DNA from: Chara braunii
Taxonomy: Eukaryota; Streptophyta; Charophyceae; Charales; Characeae
Direction of reading: 5' to 3'
NCBI GenBank assembly: GCA_003427395.1
Contig: BFEA01000082.1
Location: forward strand, 3,628,361 to 3,658,637
DNA length: 30,277 nt
Below, one piece after another: positions 28,125-30,277 of this stretch. Position 1 is the first letter of the stretch; every line of letters starts with the position of its first letter. Made by a program: the position numbers and the translations under genes. A model generated the notes under the pieces. The model saw nothing but the letters and a program-made list of their open reading frames with translations, was not told the DNA's origin and searched no databases.

Positions 28125-28560
28125 TCTTTTATTGCAGCTTCACGTGTCAGGCACATGTTCAACGACCTTCGTGAAGAATAAAAGGCAGTTGTGGCTTCAT
28201 GTGGGGATGGGACTAGAAAGCATTATGAAATGAAGAAAGAAATTAGGAAGGAATACAAAGCAAAGCTCGAGGTGCTCTGTCGCAAGGACAACATCAAGTA
28301 CGTTAATGAGAAGCAAGTTGTTAATAAACTCACTTAAACCACCAGTACCTACCAGTTGTTGTGGCCGTTAACACGGTAGCACAATCGGTCTACCCATCGG
28401 GTCCATATTCATTCGACCCGGGGTCGTACGAAAAATGTGGTAGGTACCGGTGGTTTAATTGCAGACTTTAGAGGCTGGTGACAAAGAGCCCCATAAAGAT
28501 GATTAAGATCCCGCCAATCCGACAACGTCCACCTCCCAACAAGAGAATCCTTCCAAATGT
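28125..28560 (+). pseudogene. Coding relic, possible gag-like/SAP-like fragment
   Basis: In one plus-strand frame the codons from 28143 read RHMFNDLREE, stop (28179-28181), KAVVASCGDGTRKHYEMKKE, IRKEYKAKLEVLCRKDNIKY, VNEKQVVNKLT. After removal of the TIR element (121 bp between its two TTAA copies) the same frame continues LQTLEAGDKEPHKDD and later TTSTSQQENPSKCP. The charged, helical stretch ending CRKDNIKYVNEKQVV resembles a SAP-type helix-loop-helix, a common DNA-binding fold; this is a visual resemblance only. The upstream proline-rich frame (27674-28123) and a possible acceptor TTCTTTTATTGCAG at about 28126-28139 may belong to the same former gene. Not functional. Confidence 0.5.
28334..28458. 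mobile_element. TIR element (MITE) flanked by TTAA, inside the coding relic
   Basis: TAAACCACCAGTACCTACCA (28335-28354) and TGGTAGGTACCGGTGGTTTA (28438-28457) are 20-bp inverted repeats with one mismatch. TTAA occurs at both outer edges (28334-28337, 28455-28458), fitting a piggyBac-type TTAA duplication, or a TA duplication if the TIR starts at AACC. The distance between the TTAA copies is 121 bp, and removing it restores the reading frame across the site. The interior contains GGTAGCACAATCGGTCTACC and GGGTC...GACCC hairpins. Confidence 0.8.
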
Positions 28561-29475
28561 CCTTTGCAATACAGACTGGTTATTGACGCAAGTACAAGAT
28601 GGGTGGTTGTAGGAAGATAATTAACCTAAAAGGGCGATAACCACCCTCATTTTGAAATGATGATGCGATTCAATGTACTTCTCCGTATTGTCACTGACAC
28701 CATTAACGGAGTAAGAACTTTTATTGATGTGCAAATAAACTCTGTTATCCAAAAGTATGATATCGGGGCAGGAGATAAATCTTGTGTTTGCATTTTTATT
28801 CCGCCCTCGTACAACCTACATTGGCTATACTACCGGCGTTTCGCACGTAGTTACCTAATGGAAGGAGCATCGCCCAATCAGCCTTCTTTGACGTAAAAGG
28901 TAGAAACCACAAGCTAAAATGTTGGCTTCATAGGGAATCCTGGGGGGTGCAGCTTGGTAGGGAGCGCTGCACCCCCGCCGGAGCACGGAGGCGAAGCAAC
29001 ACAAGGATGGTGGTACACGAGTTGAGAAATAGGACAGGCGTAAGTGACACGTGAAGCGAGAGAGGCAATAGAGACGAATGGCGTGCAAAGTGAGAGAGAC
29101 GGTATATGTGAGACAACGCGAGATAGATAACGCGTGAGGCTGGAGGCGAAGGCATGAGCATAGAGGGGGGAAGTACGATACAATTTGAACGTGACGATGA
29201 TGGGGTTGGATGGACTCGGAGATATGAGGGAAGGATGGTTTGGGGCGCCTCTGCTGCTCGCACGTTGGATTTTAGAAGGAGATGAGTTTTGGGTTGCTGC
29301 TCTCCGGTGGAAGGAGGTGGGTGCTGGTATTGTCTTCGTTCTTCACTCCTTGGGACAACATGCAAGGGCCCGTCCGCGGGGCTGGCAGTTGTGTTTTGCA
29401 ATGTGGCATAGATTACTGAGATGTGAGCTTTTTATTTATTTATTTATTTTAATATTTATTTTTTTTTGGCAAAGC
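28561..29475. other. No gene recognised
   Basis: Contains an 8-bp inverted pair GGGTGGTT/AACCACCC (about 28600-28654). Frames at 28657-28896 (plus) and 28928-29401 (minus) lack recognisable domains. A (TTTA)n-like tract is at 29428-29462. Confidence 0.4.
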
Positions 29476-29514
29476 TTTTTTTTTTTTTTTTTTTTTTTTT
29501 TGGGGGGGGGGGGG
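29476..29514. repeat. T26-G13 homopolymer junction
   Basis: T26 (29476-29501) is followed directly by G13 (29502-29514). A shorter T-then-G junction is near 29976-29993. Such runs are prone to sequencing and length errors. Confidence 0.9.
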
Positions 29515-29518
29515 ACAA

Positions 29519-29590
29519 TTTTCTCCAATCTATTCGTGGGGAGCGGCACGTGCTGGAAACCGGGTCCAGCCTCCCACATGAATTATTACG
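29519..29590 (+). repeat. Dispersed repeat R4, copy 2
   Basis: CCAATCTATTCGTGGGGAGC, GTGCTGGAAACCGGGTCCAG and TCCCACATGAATTATT align with the reverse complement of 26620-26700. It starts just after the T26-G13 run; an A/T tract is adjacent in both copies. Confidence 0.6.
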
Positions 29591-30277
29591 CAACATATGA
29601 GGTGCCAGGGCCATTACCCGGCTACTGCGATGTGAGCTACATTATGGTCCATTGATCTTCGTTGTTCGGTCGTTACAAGATGGGCGAGTTGTACACTTTG
29701 TCCAAGAGGAGGCGAGATGCCTCAGGGCCAAAGGAGGAGAGATTTGGGGGGGATGGAGGGACATATTGTATGGCACCGGTAGAGCTTGTGTGTAGCTTTG
29801 TCCCGAATCTAGATCTCTCATAACTCATATGTTTGTTTTAATTCATGATAAATGTGCTTGATGCATTAGCAGGTTTTATAGGATAATTTATATTTTGGTT
29901 TTTATTTATTAGTAAGAAGTGAACACGCCGCAGCAAAGCCAAGGCCCAACGCTGGCCCGGGCGACATTAAGGGTGTTTTTTTTTGGGGGGGGGTGTTTGT
30001 TTTAGAACGTGAGGGACACGCAGCATTCGGGGGGCCATCAGCCAAGGCATCAGCACGGCGTGTATTTCCAGTGCTCCCCCTTTCACAACAAGCTTGAGTC
30101 TTCGCAGCGAGTTCTTCACTACGAGTATCTTCAACGCCGTTGAATAAGTCGAGTCCGTATCGTTGTGGACTTCATTCTTTGTAATCATAACTATTTTATT
30201 GCGGTCACCGCTGAATCCAAACTCACGTCTGCAATTCAACAGTTTCAGGTGTGCATCAACTAAGCAGCCTGCCAATG
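29591..30277. other. No gene recognised at the right edge
   Basis: The largest frame is a 102-codon minus-strand one (29967-30275), starting MAGCLVDAHLKLLNCRREFG. It overlaps a word shared with the tandem array at 23060-24060 (TTCAACAGTTTCAGGTG) and has no domain I recognise. The frame reaches the window edge, so it could continue outside. Confidence 0.3.

Overview
This window looks like repeat-dominated, gene-poor eukaryotic nuclear DNA. It holds long microsatellites, poly(A)/poly(T) tracts, tRNA-derived repeats, small inverted-repeat transposons, a decayed reverse transcriptase and a nuclear copy of mitochondrial DNA. I found no intact protein-coding gene; nearly all open frames are low-complexity or antisense shadows. 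The mitochondrial insertion is a nad5 fragment whose translation looks plant-like. Together with the hAT and TA/TTAA-flanked elements this suggests a streptophyte (green plant or charophyte alga). A Chara-like alga would fit, but that is a weak inference.

Layout. 1-1223: (CT)n, pyrimidine-rich DNA and three (GA)n tracts. 1451-2880: a small TA-flanked MITE, then copies of a tRNA-headed SINE-like repeat. 3300-4619: a possible coding relic, then two arrays of perfect stem-loops with tRNA-like segments. 4685-4950: a 46-bp minisatellite. 6225-7990 and 11485-12600: two opposite-orientation copies of one diverged repeat ('element X'); a third partial copy is at 23215-23540. 8216-10930: a 2,715-bp block that recurs almost base for base at 17350-20064. 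12668-13418: another stem-loop array. 14545-16920 (minus): a frameshifted reverse transcriptase relic. 19695-20499: a non-autonomous hAT-type element with an 8-bp target duplication. 20508-22225: AT-rich DNA with a 69-bp tandem duplication. 22226-22880: a SINE-like copy carrying a 105-bp MITE. 23060-24060: an old tandem array. 24541-25182: 191-bp and 33-bp tandem duplications. 28125-28560: a coding relic split by a 117-121 bp TIR element.

Two points affect how the window should be read. First, 10931-10968 is the 38-bp Nextera mate-pair junction (a Tn5 mosaic end plus its reverse complement), so sequence on its two sides need not be contiguous in the genome. Second, the first copy of the 2.7-kb block starts at an N after poly(T) and ends exactly at this adapter, partway through the hAT element that is complete in the second copy. 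The duplication is therefore probably an assembly artefact.

The most unusual biological signal is the stem-loop arrays (3556-3887, 3990-4619, 8272-8933 with its copy, 12668-13418). Each is a run of consecutive, mostly perfect, short-loop hairpins with unrelated stem sequences, and each lies with tRNA-like A/B-box segments. I know of no named element class with this structure.
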